NCBI GenBank assembly: GCA_003577165.1
Contig: QEUM01000002.1
Location: 62,001-126,000 of the forward strand
Reading direction: 5' to 3'
Source of the DNA: Armatimonadota bacterium
GTDB taxonomy: Bacteria; Armatimonadota; Fimbriimonadia; Fimbriimonadales; ATM1
Length of the DNA stretch: 64,000 nucleotides
Each line of letters begins with the position of its first letter. The stretch's first letter is position 1. A model generated the notes under the pieces. It was given only the letters and a program-made list of their open reading frames with translations. It did not search any database and was not told the DNA's origin. Position numbers and translations under genes: made by a program. This document shows positions 29,319 through 38,767 of this stretch, piece by piece.

Positions 29319-31826
29319 ATGCGACTTGCCCTGCTTTTGGGCCTGGTTTGGGCCGCCATTACGGCGGTCGGGCAGCCCACCGACGCCGACCTGCTCTCGG
29401 CATTTCAGTTCCGAAACATCGGGCCGGCCGCAACGGGAGGGCGGATCGTGGACATCGAGGCCCATCCGGCGAAGCCGTTCTTCGTCCTTGCTGCTTCGGC
29501 CTCCGGAGGCGTGTGGAGGTCGGTCAACAACGGAACGACTTGGCAGCCTGTATTCGATGATTCGCCCGTTTCATCCATTGGCGATATTGCGATCGCCCCG
29601 AGCAACCCGGACATTGTGTGGGTCGGCACTGGAGAGCACAACAATCAGCGGAGTTGCCACTTCGGGGACGGTGTCTACAAGTCAGTGGACGGAGGTAAGA
29701 CCTGGACTAACGTAGGCTTGAAAGAAAGCCTCCACATCGGCAGGATCGCGATCGATCCCAAGCAGCCTGACATCGTTTACGTCGCGTCGGCTGGGCCGTT
29801 GTACAAAGGGGGGGGCGAGAGAGGAGTCTACAAAACGACGGACGGCGGCAAGACTTGGACGCGCATTCTGGAGGGCCCGAATGACACGACAGGTTTCATT
29901 GACATCGCCATCAACCCCAAGGATGGCAAGACGCTTTACGCCTGCGCCTACGATCGGCTGAGGCGCGCCTGGCACATTCGAGACAACGGTCCCGGATCAG
30001 GAGTGTATCGGTCAAAGGACGCGGGCAAGACCTGGACGAAGCTGACGAAGGGTCTCCCGGCCAATCCGAACAATGGCCGCATTGGTGTCGCCGTTTACGC
30101 GAAGGATCCGAAGATCGTTTACTTGACATGGGAGAGCATGGCGGAGCGCACGACGATCGACATCTATCGGAGCGCAGACGGCGGAGATTCGTGGACCAAG
30201 ATGAACGACCGCAACGCGCCGGGCGGCTATTACTACGGGCAGATTCGCGTGGACCCCGAGGTTGCGGATCGAATCTACGTCCCCGGCGTGCAATTGGGAA
30301 GAAGCGACGACGGCGGAAAGACGATGCGATCCATCAACAGCCGTGTGCACGTGGACTTTCATGCCATCTGGGTCGATCCCTCGAACAACAACAAGGTCTA
30401 CATCGGAAACGACGGTGGCTTTTATGTCACCTATGACGGAGGCGAGACCTACGACTTCGTCAACAACCTGCCGATCCCGCAGTTTTACGCAATCGGCGCG
30501 GACATGGCCCTTCCATATAACGTCTTTGGAGGTTTTCAGGACAACGGCGTTTGGCACGGCCCGAGTCGAACACGCAAGCCGTCCGGGATTTCCAACGACG
30601 ATTGGATTAACATCCTCGGAGGCGACGGATTCATCGCGCTCGCAGATCCTGAGGATCCCTCGACAATCTATACATCTTCTCAGTTCGGCGCACTCGCCCG
30701 AGTGGATGTGAAGCGCAGACGCAGCGTTTCGATTCGGCCTCGTGATCGCGGTCTCCGCTGCAACTGGATGACACCATTCATCATCTCCCCGCACAACGCG
30801 AAGACTGTGTATTGGGGCGTACAGCGTCTGTTCAAGTCGCTGAACCGCGGGGATTCGTGGGTTCCGGTCAGCGAGGATCTCACTACCAATGATCCGGAGA
30901 AGACCCGTGGCAACGTCCCGCACTGCACGATTACTTCAATAGACGAATCCCCGGTTCGCCAGGGCGTTCTTTGGGTCGGCACGGATGACGGGAATGTTTG
31001 GGTCACGGAAAACGACGGAGTGACTTGGACACAAGTCAACGGGAACATCCCAGGCGCGCCCAAGAACTGGTGGGTGAGCCGGGTGCACGCTTCACCGCAC
31101 GACGCCGGAACCGCGTTCGTTACGTTCACCGGCTATCGCGAGGACGACTTCACGCCCTACGTCTTCAAGACAGACGATTACGGAAAGACGTGGAAGTCCA
31201 TCGTCTCGAACCTGCCCAACCAGATGGTGTCGGTCGTCAAGCAGGACGCGATCAATCCGAAACTGCTGTTCGTTGGCACGGAACAGGGGCTGTTTGCGAG
31301 TCTGGATGGCGGAGGCACATGGAACCGCTTTATGCCAGGCGTGCCGACGGTTCCGTGTCAGGATTTGATCATCCATCCTCGCGAGGGAGACCTCATCGTC
31401 GGAACGCACGGCCGCGGTGCTTTCATCACGAACATCACACCCCTGCGGCAACTTACGGACGAGATCCGAGGCAAAGCGGTTCACCTGTTCGACCCAGATG
31501 GCGCGTTGGCATTCGAGCCGATCGGCGACATGTTCGATGAGTTCAGCGGCCATAGGCGCTACGCAGCGCCGAATCCTCCCGATGGCGCGGCCATTTGGTA
31601 CTACCTCAAAGAGGAGCCTGCCACCGAGCCGAAAGTCGAAATCCTCGATGCGACCGGCGCGGTCATTCGGGAGTTTGCGGGAACGAAGAAGGTTGGACTG
31701 AATCGAGTTCAGTGGAACCTTCGACAAGGCCGCGCGCTGGTGCCGGCAGCGGAGTACGGAGTGCGGCTTACCCTCGGAGAGACGACGATCGTCACGAAGG
31801 TGAAAGTCACGGACTGGATTCGCTAA
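29319..31826 (+). CDS. Exported BNR/sortilin-like beta-propeller protein
   Basis: An 835-aa exported protein. The ATG at 29319 lies 8 nt after GGAGGAG, and [19 protein letters not shown] is a signal peptide. The body is built of BNR/Asp-box repeats (SVDGGKTWT, TTDGGKTWT, SKDAGKTWT, SADGGDSWT, SLDGGGTWN), the signature of multi-bladed propellers as in sortilin/VPS10 and exo-xyloglucanase-like glycosidases. A C-terminal beta-sandwich-like segment (VRLTLGETTIVTKVKV) resembles the FlgD-Ig-like ends of these proteins. Automated annotation often calls such proteins 'glycosyl hydrolase', but no catalytic pair can be assigned by eye. It is convergent with the Tat protein. Confidence 0.85.
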   Translation: MRLALLLGLVWAAITAVGQPTDADLLSAFQFRNIGPAATGGRIVDIEAHPAKPFFVLAASASGGVWRSVNNGTTWQPVFDDSPVSSIGDIAIAPSNPDIVWVGTGEHNNQRSCHFGDGVYKSVDGGKTWTNVGLKESLHIGRIAIDPKQPDIVYVASAGPLYKGGGERGVYKTTDGGKTWTRILEGPNDTTGFIDIAINPKDGKTLYACAYDRLRRAWHIRDNGPGSGVYRSKDAGKTWTKLTKGLPANPNNGRIGVAVYAKDPKIVYLTWESMAERTTIDIYRSADGGDSWTKMNDRNAPGGYYYGQIRVDPEVADRIYVPGVQLGRSDDGGKTMRSINSRVHVDFHAIWVDPSNNNKVYIGNDGGFYVTYDGGETYDFVNNLPIPQFYAIGADMALPYNVFGGFQDNGVWHGPSRTRKPSGISNDDWINILGGDGFIALADPEDPSTIYTSSQFGALARVDVKRRRSVSIRPRDRGLRCNWMTPFIISPHNAKTVYWGVQRLFKSLNRGDSWVPVSEDLTTNDPEKTRGNVPHCTITSIDESPVRQGVLWVGTDDGNVWVTENDGVTWTQVNGNIPGAPKNWWVSRVHASPHDAGTAFVTFTGYREDDFTPYVFKTDDYGKTWKSIVSNLPNQMVSVVKQDAINPKLLFVGTEQGLFASLDGGGTWNRFMPGVPTVPCQDLIIHPREGDLIVGTHGRGAFITNITPLRQLTDEIRGKAVHLFDPDGALAFEPIGDMFDEFSGHRRYAAPNPPDGAAIWYYLKEEPATEPKVEILDATGAVIREFAGTKKVGLNRVQWNLRQGRALVPAAEYGVRLTLGETTIVTKVKVTDWIR

Positions 31827-31857
31827 CGCATCCCGGTTCGAAGCGCAGGGGGCCGAA

Positions 31858-33138
31858 TTAGGCCGCCCTGCGCTGATCGAAATATCCCGAAGGGGTTTGC
31901 GAGAACCAGCGACCGGAACCGCGGCCTCTGTCGTAGCCGTTTCCGCCACGGGATGCTCCTCGCGACTCGGACGTCAACTGTCGAATCACACTCTGCATCG
32001 CCGGGCCGGCTGCCGGGTCCATCATCACGGCCGAATAGGGAGTCGGAGCCTGTCGGCCGTCGGTCATGCTGGCTTTCAACTGCGCGAACCGCCTCGGGTT
32101 CCACAGAGGCCGTGTGTCGCCTCGTTGCCAGAGATCGAAGAAGCCTGGGTCGAGAGGTTCGTGAAGGAACATCTCAAGGATGTTATAGCGGACGCCCGTC
32201 GAGTCGACGACCTCGTGACCATTGAGTGCGTAATCCTGGATCATCTTGATCGGCATCTGCTGCAATTCCTGAGCCCAGTTGTTCACGTCGAAGCGATTCA
32301 CTCCGAATTCAGAGATGTATGGAGTCCACCTTTCGGGCTGCCAGGGATAGTAGTGGATGATCGTGCCCCACTGCGATGAGTACTTATACGGGTGGCAGGC
32401 ATCCGGCATGACAAGCGTTCCCCACAAAGCGCTCAGTTCGCCTTTGAAACTCTCGTAATTTGCGGCGACCAGCGCGTTCATCTGCTCCGGATCCGATAGT
32501 TCAGTCGGCATGGGAAAACCGATGGATCTCGCGTAGTCTCGGAAATCTTCGTCATACATGTTCCACGGCGCCGCGCCATCGAGTTCCGGTCCGTTGTACG
32601 GCTGGAGCCGGACGCCGGCGGGGAAGAGACCTCGCAGATAGCTGACGCTGTCGAGGAGCCATCCGCGGATGATTGGATCGTCTGCGCCGATCCCGATCGC
32701 TGCGATCGCTCGTCGGGCGTCGTCTGCTTTCCCGTACCGGGCCATGAGCGCAGCCCACTGATCTGCGGAAACGAGGTTCTCAAGTCCGACGTTTCGGTCA
32801 GCTCCCACGATCGTGTATTCGATCCCCTGTTCGAGGCACTCTTCCGCAACGGCTCGAGCATGGTACATGTCGTAGCCTTGATTGGAGAGCCCGAGGGGGT
32901 TGTTGTCGCGAAGTTTCGTGTAGCCCCAGCGGGTCAACTGCTTGATCTGATCTCTTCGGTATCGCCGCGACTTGTCAAACGCCCAGAACTTGATGTTTCC
33001 ACCGAAGTGCTTCACCCTTAGGTAGGTTGGAACAGAACTCCTCGTATTCGCACCAGCGTATCGAAGCGCGGAAAACGCGCCGACTCCAATAATCGCTTTG
33101 CCAGCCACACTAAATAAGTCCCTTCGAGACAGGCTCAT
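31858..33138 (-). CDS. Tat-exported protein of unknown function, possibly a TIM barrel
   Basis: A 426-aa protein beginning MSLSRRDLFSVAGKAI, a twin-arginine signal (SRRDLF followed by a hydrophobic stretch). The mature part has aromatic-rich segments such as KFWAFDKSRRYRRDQI, WGYTKLRDNN, YTIVGADRN, YHYPWQP-like (IIHYYPWQPERWTPY) and EMFLHEPLDPG, which look like the strands and loops of a glycoside-hydrolase-type barrel. I cannot place it in a family. The tail is Gly/Arg/Ser-rich. Tat export implies folding, possibly with a cofactor or metal, before secretion. Confidence 0.75.
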   Translation of the reverse strand: MSLSRRDLFSVAGKAIIGVGAFSALRYAGANTRSSVPTYLRVKHFGGNIKFWAFDKSRRYRRDQIKQLTRWGYTKLRDNNPLGLSNQGYDMYHARAVAEECLEQGIEYTIVGADRNVGLENLVSADQWAALMARYGKADDARRAIAAIGIGADDPIIRGWLLDSVSYLRGLFPAGVRLQPYNGPELDGAAPWNMYDEDFRDYARSIGFPMPTELSDPEQMNALVAANYESFKGELSALWGTLVMPDACHPYKYSSQWGTIIHYYPWQPERWTPYISEFGVNRFDVNNWAQELQQMPIKMIQDYALNGHEVVDSTGVRYNILEMFLHEPLDPGFFDLWQRGDTRPLWNPRRFAQLKASMTDGRQAPTPYSAVMMDPAAGPAMQSVIRQLTSESRGASRGGNGYDRGRGSGRWFSQTPSGYFDQRRAA

Positions 33139-33512
33139 TCCGATCGCTCCTCGGCAATAGGGAATTGGCCCGCTCGTTGGCGACGCTGCCGCGGGCCGTA
33201 ACTTCCCCTGCTGGAAATCGTATTCCGCGAGAAGTTCGATGGAGTGCTGGTATTGGTGTCAGACAAAAGGAGAGGCCGGCACCTGGTTAGGACGCCGGCC
33301 GGGGTTGGGAGGGTGTTGGGTTGTGAGGTTGTATGTTTTGAAGGAGAAGTGCATCGCCGATCTTTTTCACCGGCCACCGTCTTTGACGGCTTTGTTGCCC
33401 TGTACTCCTTGTTTCTAATCAGTTGGACGCGCGGAACCGCAGGATGTTCCGTCCGAACTTTCCGTTCCCTCTCGGGTGGGGAGAAAGTCCCAGGCTGGTA
33501 AAGTTGACATAC
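33139..33512 (+). other. 374-bp gap with a GC-rich hairpin
   Basis: This region separates the divergent Tat protein and trxB genes. It contains the inverted repeat GGCCGGC (33274-33280) / GCCGGCC (33294-33300) with a 13-nt loop. A short open frame at 33244-33501 has no family resemblance and implausible composition, so I do not call it a gene. Promoters for both flanking genes must lie here, but none stands out. Confidence 0.4.
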
Positions 33513-34466
33513 GTGAGTTCGCCTACAACTGAGAACGTTGTCATCCTTGGATCGGGGCCGGCAGGATACACAGCGGCCCTGTACGCTGCACGAGCCGGCC
33601 TGAAGCCAGTCGTTTTCGCAGGCCCGACGCCGGGCGGTCAGTTGACGATTACCACCGACGTCGAGAACTACCCCGGGTATCCGGAAGGGCGGATGGGGCC
33701 CGACATGATGGTGGACTTTCGGGTCCAGGCCGAGCGGTTCGGCGCCCGCGTTATCGAGAAGACGGCAACCCGAGTGGACTTGAGCCAGAGGCCGTTCCGC
33801 GTGCAGGCGGACGATGAGCAGGTGCTCGCCGAGACCCTGATCGTGGCCACAGGGGCAGTTGCAAAGTGGACGGGAGTGCCGGGGGAAACGGAGTTCGGTG
33901 GCCGCGGTGTCAGCGCGTGCGCGACCTGTGACGGCTTCTTCTTCCGAGGGAAGGAGGTCGTCGTGATCGGCGGGGGCGACACGGCGATGGAGGAAGCGAC
34001 GTGCCTCACTCGACACGCATCCAAGGTGACGGTCATCCACCGTCGAGACACACTCCGCGCAAGCAAAGTGATGCAGGAGCGCGCGTTCTCGAACCCAAAG
34101 ATCGATTTCATTTGGAACACCGTCCTCGAAGAGGTAATGGGCGAGCGACAGCCCGTGCCGAAAGTGACCGGAGTCAGGCTGCGCAATGTGGAGACGGACG
34201 AAGTCACGGAGTTGCGGACCGACGGCGTCTTTATCGCAATCGGCCACTCCCCGAACAGCCAACTCTTCCAAGGTGTCCTCGACATGGATGAGTTGGGCTA
34301 CATTCGCGTGCAGCCGTTCTGCACGCGAACCAATGTCGAAGGGGTGTTCGCTTGTGGCGACGTTGCGGACAAGGTTTACCGCCAAGCGGTCACGGCTGCC
34401 GGAACAGGCTGCATGGCAGCTCTCGATGCAGAAAGATATCTGGAAGCGAAAGGCCACGGGTCGTAA
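33513..34466 (+). CDS. trxB: Thioredoxin reductase
   Basis: A 317-aa FAD/NADPH enzyme that reduces thioredoxin. The FAD-binding motif is ILGSGPAGYTAALYAARAGL, the redox pair is C136 and C139 (SACATCDG), the NADPH motif is VVIGGGDTAMEEA, and GVFACGDV marks the second FAD segment. I chose GTG 33513; an in-frame TTG lies at 33504, and a longer frame back to 33423 would add residues outside the family. It is followed by a lipoprotein gene starting 41 nt inside it. Confidence 0.93.
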   Translation: MSSPTTENVVILGSGPAGYTAALYAARAGLKPVVFAGPTPGGQLTITTDVENYPGYPEGRMGPDMMVDFRVQAERFGARVIEKTATRVDLSQRPFRVQADDEQVLAETLIVATGAVAKWTGVPGETEFGGRGVSACATCDGFFFRGKEVVVIGGGDTAMEEATCLTRHASKVTVIHRRDTLRASKVMQERAFSNPKIDFIWNTVLEEVMGERQPVPKVTGVRLRNVETDEVTELRTDGVFIAIGHSPNSQLFQGVLDMDELGYIRVQPFCTRTNVEGVFACGDVADKVYRQAVTAAGTGCMAALDAERYLEAKGHGS

Positions 34467-36435
34467 GGGCCTCATCGGCTCCATCGCGGCCCTCACCGTC
34501 TTGTCCGCCTGCTCGAAGCAAGTCGAACAGCGGCCCGAAGATGCGCCGATCGACGGATGGTCGTCGACTCTGCTCACCCCATCGAGCACTCCAGCGTACG
34601 TCGGGAATGGGAATTTGGGTCTTCGACTCCCCGCGGCGGGCTACTGCGATCCCGCAGATGAAGTGTCCTCCCCAGCATTCCTTCTTCTTCGAGATCGACT
34701 TTACAAGTTCAGGAATCCGCTCACGATGTCGGTTCGCTTTGGCGATTGGAATCCGTCGGGTGAGCAATCGTGGGCGAAGTATCGGGATGAACTGGATTTT
34801 CGCACGGGGGTGAGGACGGTTCACCTCGTCGAGAATGCGAGGGGAGAGATGAGGCGTGTGCGCGTGTCCGTTCGCGTGCACCCGATTCTCAACTCGGTGC
34901 TGCTCAAGATGCGATTTGAGTCCCCGCTTGATGAGCCGCAGAAACTTTCGATTCAATGCGTCGGGGCGGGGGAGGCGGCGCGCGTGCCTGGCGATGCCGA
35001 CCGCTTCCGATTCATGGCGGAGTTGCAGCCCGTCTCACCCGGTGAAGCGAGCGGAACCGAGCGAATCCAGGGCGAACTGCTGATCTCTTCCAGGCCGGAA
35101 CAGAGAAGTTGGAGCCTGACCGAAACGGAGTCGGGGCTTCGCGCCGAAGCGCAGTTGGAAGGCGGAGCAGAAGAAGTCGAGCTTCTTGTTTCATTCGACA
35201 ACGGATCTGAGCTTCGCAATGCGGAGGATTTCGACGCGAGCGCAAATGACGTTTGGCGAACGCGGTGGAAGACAGACATCGAAGTCGACGGGCCGGCTGA
35301 AGATCAGCGTGCCGTTCGTTCGTTTCTCTATTACCTCTGGTCGAACTCATCTGAAAAGCTCCCTCCGATGGGGGTGAGTCACGATCGTTACAAGGGGCAT
35401 CGGTTCTGGGACGCTGAGGCCTGGATGCTGCCAGTCTTGTGCTTCATCGATCCAGAACTGGCGGAGCGAGCGACTCAGTGGAGGCTGAAGAGGACAAACG
35501 GCAAAGTCCCGTGGGAGGCAGGCGCCGATGGAGAGGAGCTCGCCCCCCCCGAGTTCCAAGAAGCGTACCACGCCACCGGCTGGGTCGCGTGGTGGGCGCA
35601 TCGGGCTCACGCTCTCGGCTTCATTCCCGCCGATGACGCCGACAGGGCAGCCGTAAATGCGGCAAACGTCTTCCTGGAGCGTGCGAGCAAGACCCAGCGC
35701 GGTTGGGAGATCCTCAAGGTCGAGAGTCCCGACGAGGGCAGGCTCCGCAACAACGACCTGGTGACAAACCTCCTGGCAAAGTGGTGCGCTGAGCGTGCCG
35801 CCCTGACCGGGGCGGCCCGAACGGCCGAAGACGCCTCGACTTTCCTGGCGTTTGCGGAGGGGATCCACGTACCCACCGACTCTTCCGGGGTGCCGATCAC
35901 ATACGAGGGCGACGCTCTGAAGGGGTACCAGCAGGCTGCCGCCCTACTCGCCCTGTACCCTCTGGAGTGGCCTTTTTCCGCCGCCACTTCGGAGGCGATG
36001 TTCGACCGGTACAAGGGCCTCGCGTGGAGAGACGGACCGGCAATGTCCGACTCGATCCACGCAACCATCGCCTGCCGCCTCGCACGACGCGACGAGGCGT
36101 ATCGCCTGTGGAAAGAGTCGTGGACGGCCTTTTTGCGGGAGCCTCACCTGCTCTTTGCGGAACGGGCCGACTCGGGTGATGCCTACTTCTCGACGGGGGC
36201 CGCTGGGTGCCTGCAGACGGTGATTTACGGTTTCCTTGGGGTAAGACTCGAACCTGCCGAAGGACCTCCGCCGAGGGCGTCGAAACCCTTAGACGGAGGC
36301 GTTCGATTGACATTGAACCCGTGCTTGCCGTCGGAGTGGCGAAGAGTCACGTTTAAGAATGTTCCGATCTTAGGCAAGCGATATACACTCGAGGCTACGC
36401 ATGGCGGAGTCTCCATCCGAGAAGGAGGCGAATAG
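34426..36435 (+). CDS. Lipoprotein of the GH65-like glycoside hydrolase/phosphorylase clan
   Basis: A 669-aa protein starting inside the end of trxB. A lipoprotein signal (GLIGSIAALTVLSACSKQ, lipobox LSAC) anchors it to a membrane. The N-terminal half is a beta-sandwich-like super-domain (YVGNGNLGLRLP). The second half is an (alpha/alpha)6 barrel with the GH65-type motif YKGHRFWDAEAWMLPVL, followed by a small C-terminal beta domain. GH65 enzymes act on alpha-glucosides such as trehalose, kojibiose or glucosyl-galactosyl groups. This looks closest to the PGGHG/acid-trehalase branch, but the catalytic acid is not certain. Translational coupling with trxB is implied by the 41-nt overlap. Confidence 0.8.
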   Translation: MQKDIWKRKATGRKGLIGSIAALTVLSACSKQVEQRPEDAPIDGWSSTLLTPSSTPAYVGNGNLGLRLPAAGYCDPADEVSSPAFLLLRDRLYKFRNPLTMSVRFGDWNPSGEQSWAKYRDELDFRTGVRTVHLVENARGEMRRVRVSVRVHPILNSVLLKMRFESPLDEPQKLSIQCVGAGEAARVPGDADRFRFMAELQPVSPGEASGTERIQGELLISSRPEQRSWSLTETESGLRAEAQLEGGAEEVELLVSFDNGSELRNAEDFDASANDVWRTRWKTDIEVDGPAEDQRAVRSFLYYLWSNSSEKLPPMGVSHDRYKGHRFWDAEAWMLPVLCFIDPELAERATQWRLKRTNGKVPWEAGADGEELAPPEFQEAYHATGWVAWWAHRAHALGFIPADDADRAAVNAANVFLERASKTQRGWEILKVESPDEGRLRNNDLVTNLLAKWCAERAALTGAARTAEDASTFLAFAEGIHVPTDSSGVPITYEGDALKGYQQAAALLALYPLEWPFSAATSEAMFDRYKGLAWRDGPAMSDSIHATIACRLARRDEAYRLWKESWTAFLREPHLLFAERADSGDAYFSTGAAGCLQTVIYGFLGVRLEPAEGPPPRASKPLDGGVRLTLNPCLPSEWRRVTFKNVPILGKRYTLEATHGGVSIREGGE

Positions 36436-36438
36436 AAT

Positions 36439-37176
36439 ATGCCCACAGTTGCGCTTACGGTGGACTGCAAAGCGGCCCACCACGATCGCTGTTACACAAA
36501 AGACATTATTGACTTAGCGGAAAAGCACTTCGTGCCTATCACCTGGCTGATCCACATTTCGGAACTCGACCCCTCAGCCAACACGAATCTCTACTACAAA
36601 GAGTTCTTTCACAAGATCCCAAGCTGGCACGAGATAGGGATGAACGTTCATTTCGAAAACGACCGGGGCTACGTGGAAGACCAGAAAGAGCGCGCCAACA
36701 TCATTCAGATGGCGAAAGACATACTGAAGTCGCATCGGGTGAAGGCGACGAGTTTTCGCGCTGGGTGCTTTGCCCTTAAACCGTCGGACCTCCGATACAT
36801 GGAGGATGTCGGAATCGTCGTCGATTCCAGTTCGGTTGCAGGCAGCGATTACAAGATGTTTGTGGACTGGAATGGGGCGCCGACTCAGCCGTATCACCCG
36901 GCATACGACAACGTCACGGTGGAGGGGGACAGCAAGATTCTCATGGTCCCCGTCACATGCGCCAACGGCAATTACGCCTACTTGGATCGCGGCTACGACG
37001 AGGTCAAGGCCATTCTCGACGCGTGTTCGGGGCACGAGGTGCTCTGCATCGGCATGAGGGACTACATCGACTCCGTCGAGGCACTCGATAAACTCATCTC
37101 AGACCTCCGTTCGCGGGGGGCGCACTTCAGCACGCTCACTCAGACGGCAAGCGAGCATTACGAACACCACCGATAG
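36439..37176 (+). CDS. Polysaccharide-deacetylase-fold protein
   Basis: A 245-aa cytoplasmic protein starting 3 bp after the GH65-like gene, with GGAGG (in GAAGGAGGCG) within that gene's last codons. The N-terminal VALTVDCKAAHHDRCY, the central SFRAGCFALKPSDLRYMEDVGI and WHEIGMNVHF resemble the NodB (carbohydrate esterase 4) barrel, in which an Asp and two His bind a metal. An Asp (D9) is in place, but the exact His pair is uncertain. A deacetylase or related deformylase-type role on a sugar is inferred; a degenerate, non-catalytic member is possible. Confidence 0.7.
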   Translation: MPTVALTVDCKAAHHDRCYTKDIIDLAEKHFVPITWLIHISELDPSANTNLYYKEFFHKIPSWHEIGMNVHFENDRGYVEDQKERANIIQMAKDILKSHRVKATSFRAGCFALKPSDLRYMEDVGIVVDSSSVAGSDYKMFVDWNGAPTQPYHPAYDNVTVEGDSKILMVPVTCANGNYAYLDRGYDEVKAILDACSGHEVLCIGMRDYIDSVEALDKLISDLRSRGAHFSTLTQTASEHYEHHR

Positions 37177-37198
37177 TAAGCGCGGTCAATAGCGTAAG

Positions 37199-37227
37199 CG
37201 GGTGAGGAGCGATTCGCTCCTCACCCG
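37199..37227 (+). terminator. Bidirectional terminator hairpin
   Basis: A 12-bp perfect stem CGGGTGAGGAGC (37199-37210) and GCTCCTCACCCG (37216-37227) with a 5-nt loop lies between two convergent genes. It is followed by GTTTGCCTT on the plus strand and could serve both directions. Confidence 0.75.
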
Positions 37228-37245
37228 TTTGCCTTCGTCGAGGTG

Positions 37246-38661
37246 CTACTCGGGAACGTTCAGCCCTTCAGCGAACTTCACAAGCTGCTTCACATCGAGC
37301 GTCGTCGAGGCGAGCGCGAAGTGCACGGTGCCGCGCTTCCAGGTGATCGCTGTCAATTTGAACGGCACGTCGCAGTGATGCGCCTTCGCGCCCCCCAACT
37401 TGGAGTCCTTAATCTCCTCGGAAGACTTGAACGCCAGTGGGCCGAGGCCGCCGATCGCCGGCAGGCCGCGAACCTGAACGAGCGTCATCGTGTCTCCCGT
37501 TTTGGGATTGACGAAATCGCTTTTGGCGAAGAGGCTCGGTCCCTGATTTGCCCCGCCGGCCCCAGAGCCGGAGCCGCCGCCGGCTTCCTGGCCCGGATCG
37601 CCGAATGTCAAGAGGTTCCCGTTCTCGTCGCTCACGATGAAGAACTCTCGGCGGCCCTGCTCTCCCTGCCCGTCGGCTCGGACTACGATCTGGACCTCTC
37701 TCCGGGCTTCGGTGGACGGCACGAAGGTCGCGGTCACGGCGACCGGCGGACCGTTCTCGCCGCCCAGGAACTGGATGTCTCGATTCCCGAACTGGTTTCC
37801 TCGCGTCTGCCCGCCCTGAGGCTGCCCATTGGACACCCTGAGGGGCGAGATCTCTCGGTAGGTCGTTTGGGCGTAGCCGAATGGGTTGCTCACTGCGGCA
37901 ACTCCGGCCCAAGGCTTGGCCGGACTCTTTGCCTTGGCGTTGATTCCCTCGATGTCTGCCTTCAGTTGCTGCACGTCCTTGAGCTGGTCAATGGTAAGCA
38001 GCGTTCGAGCAGCAACAGGCCCGCGGATGACGAGGGCTTTGGAGCTGGGAGCGAAATCCGATTGCGAACTGTTCACGTTATAGGAGATGTTGAGAAACTC
38101 CCTCTCATACGTGAGTTTTCCGCCAAAGTAATCCTGCAGTTTCAGTGTGATGCCAGTCTCCCGATCGACCCACAGTCGCTGGTAGTCGGAATTCAACGAG
38201 TCTGGACGATCGAGCACGTTGAGCACCAAGCAGTCTCGCCCGGCGACCTTCTCCGCCTTCCCAACGAGCACGCGCTTGTTTAGGGCCTTCTCGATGCCTT
38301 TAAGATTGAATTCGAGGTCCGCCCGAGAAAAGCGCGGTCTCGCAACGAATTCGTTCCAGTCCAGTTCCGTGGGCATGATGAGTTGGAGTGCGCGTTGGGG
38401 TTGATCCGCCAGCCAGGTGTAGATGCCGGATTTGGACAACACCTCAATTCGCTTCATGCCTCCGAGGTCTCCGCCGATAGACTTGTCGGTTTCGATCCGC
38501 ACGCCTTCTTGGCCCTGGAGCAGTGACAGGGTCCGTGTGGGGCGTTCGGCGGCTTGTTCACGGACTGTGCCCTGGATGCTCGTGATCTGCTTCCACCCGC
38601 TTTGGGCCGCCGACATGCCGGCGAGGCAGACGAGTGCGGCGAGGCTAACGACTTTTCTCAT
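37246..38661 (-). CDS. Exported LolA/RseB-like protein
   Basis: A 471-aa protein with a signal peptide (MRKVVSLAALVCLAGMSAAQ). Residues about 25-210 resemble the LolA/RseB half-barrel that binds lipid or lipoprotein groups (RIEVLSKSGIYTWLADQPQ, GRDCLVLNVLDRP, LWVDRETGITLKLQDY). A Gly/Gln-rich linker leads to a C-terminal region ending ITWKRGTVHFALASTTLDVKQLVKFAEGL, similar to the DUF4367 domain found on anti-sigma and sporulation sensors. An envelope-stress or lipid-sensing role is plausible, but no sigma or anti-sigma gene is nearby. AGGGAAGG precedes the ATG. Confidence 0.75.
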   Translation of the reverse strand: MRKVVSLAALVCLAGMSAAQSGWKQITSIQGTVREQAAERPTRTLSLLQGQEGVRIETDKSIGGDLGGMKRIEVLSKSGIYTWLADQPQRALQLIMPTELDWNEFVARPRFSRADLEFNLKGIEKALNKRVLVGKAEKVAGRDCLVLNVLDRPDSLNSDYQRLWVDRETGITLKLQDYFGGKLTYEREFLNISYNVNSSQSDFAPSSKALVIRGPVAARTLLTIDQLKDVQQLKADIEGINAKAKSPAKPWAGVAAVSNPFGYAQTTYREISPLRVSNGQPQGGQTRGNQFGNRDIQFLGGENGPPVAVTATFVPSTEARREVQIVVRADGQGEQGRREFFIVSDENGNLLTFGDPGQEAGGGSGSGAGGANQGPSLFAKSDFVNPKTGDTMTLVQVRGLPAIGGLGPLAFKSSEEIKDSKLGGAKAHHCDVPFKLTAITWKRGTVHFALASTTLDVKQLVKFAEGLNVPE

Positions 38662-38767
38662 AAATGGTCCTTCCCTTACTTGTCCAGACGTTCAGACCGG
38701 CAGGGCCGGTACAAATTACTACGCCGCCGTGGGCTAATGCTGGTTCCGTCGCGGGTAACTTCGGGCC

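Noticed and set aside
33244-33501. 85-codon frame in the gap before trxB
   Set aside because: No homology, odd composition, and a position in a region that must hold promoters and a hairpin.
33135-34589. 484-codon open frame antisense to trxB
   Set aside because: It lies opposite a clear thioredoxin reductase and shows no domain or start signal.
37243-38283. 346-codon open frame opposite the LolA-like gene
   Set aside because: The minus-strand frame has a signal peptide and domain pattern; this one does not.
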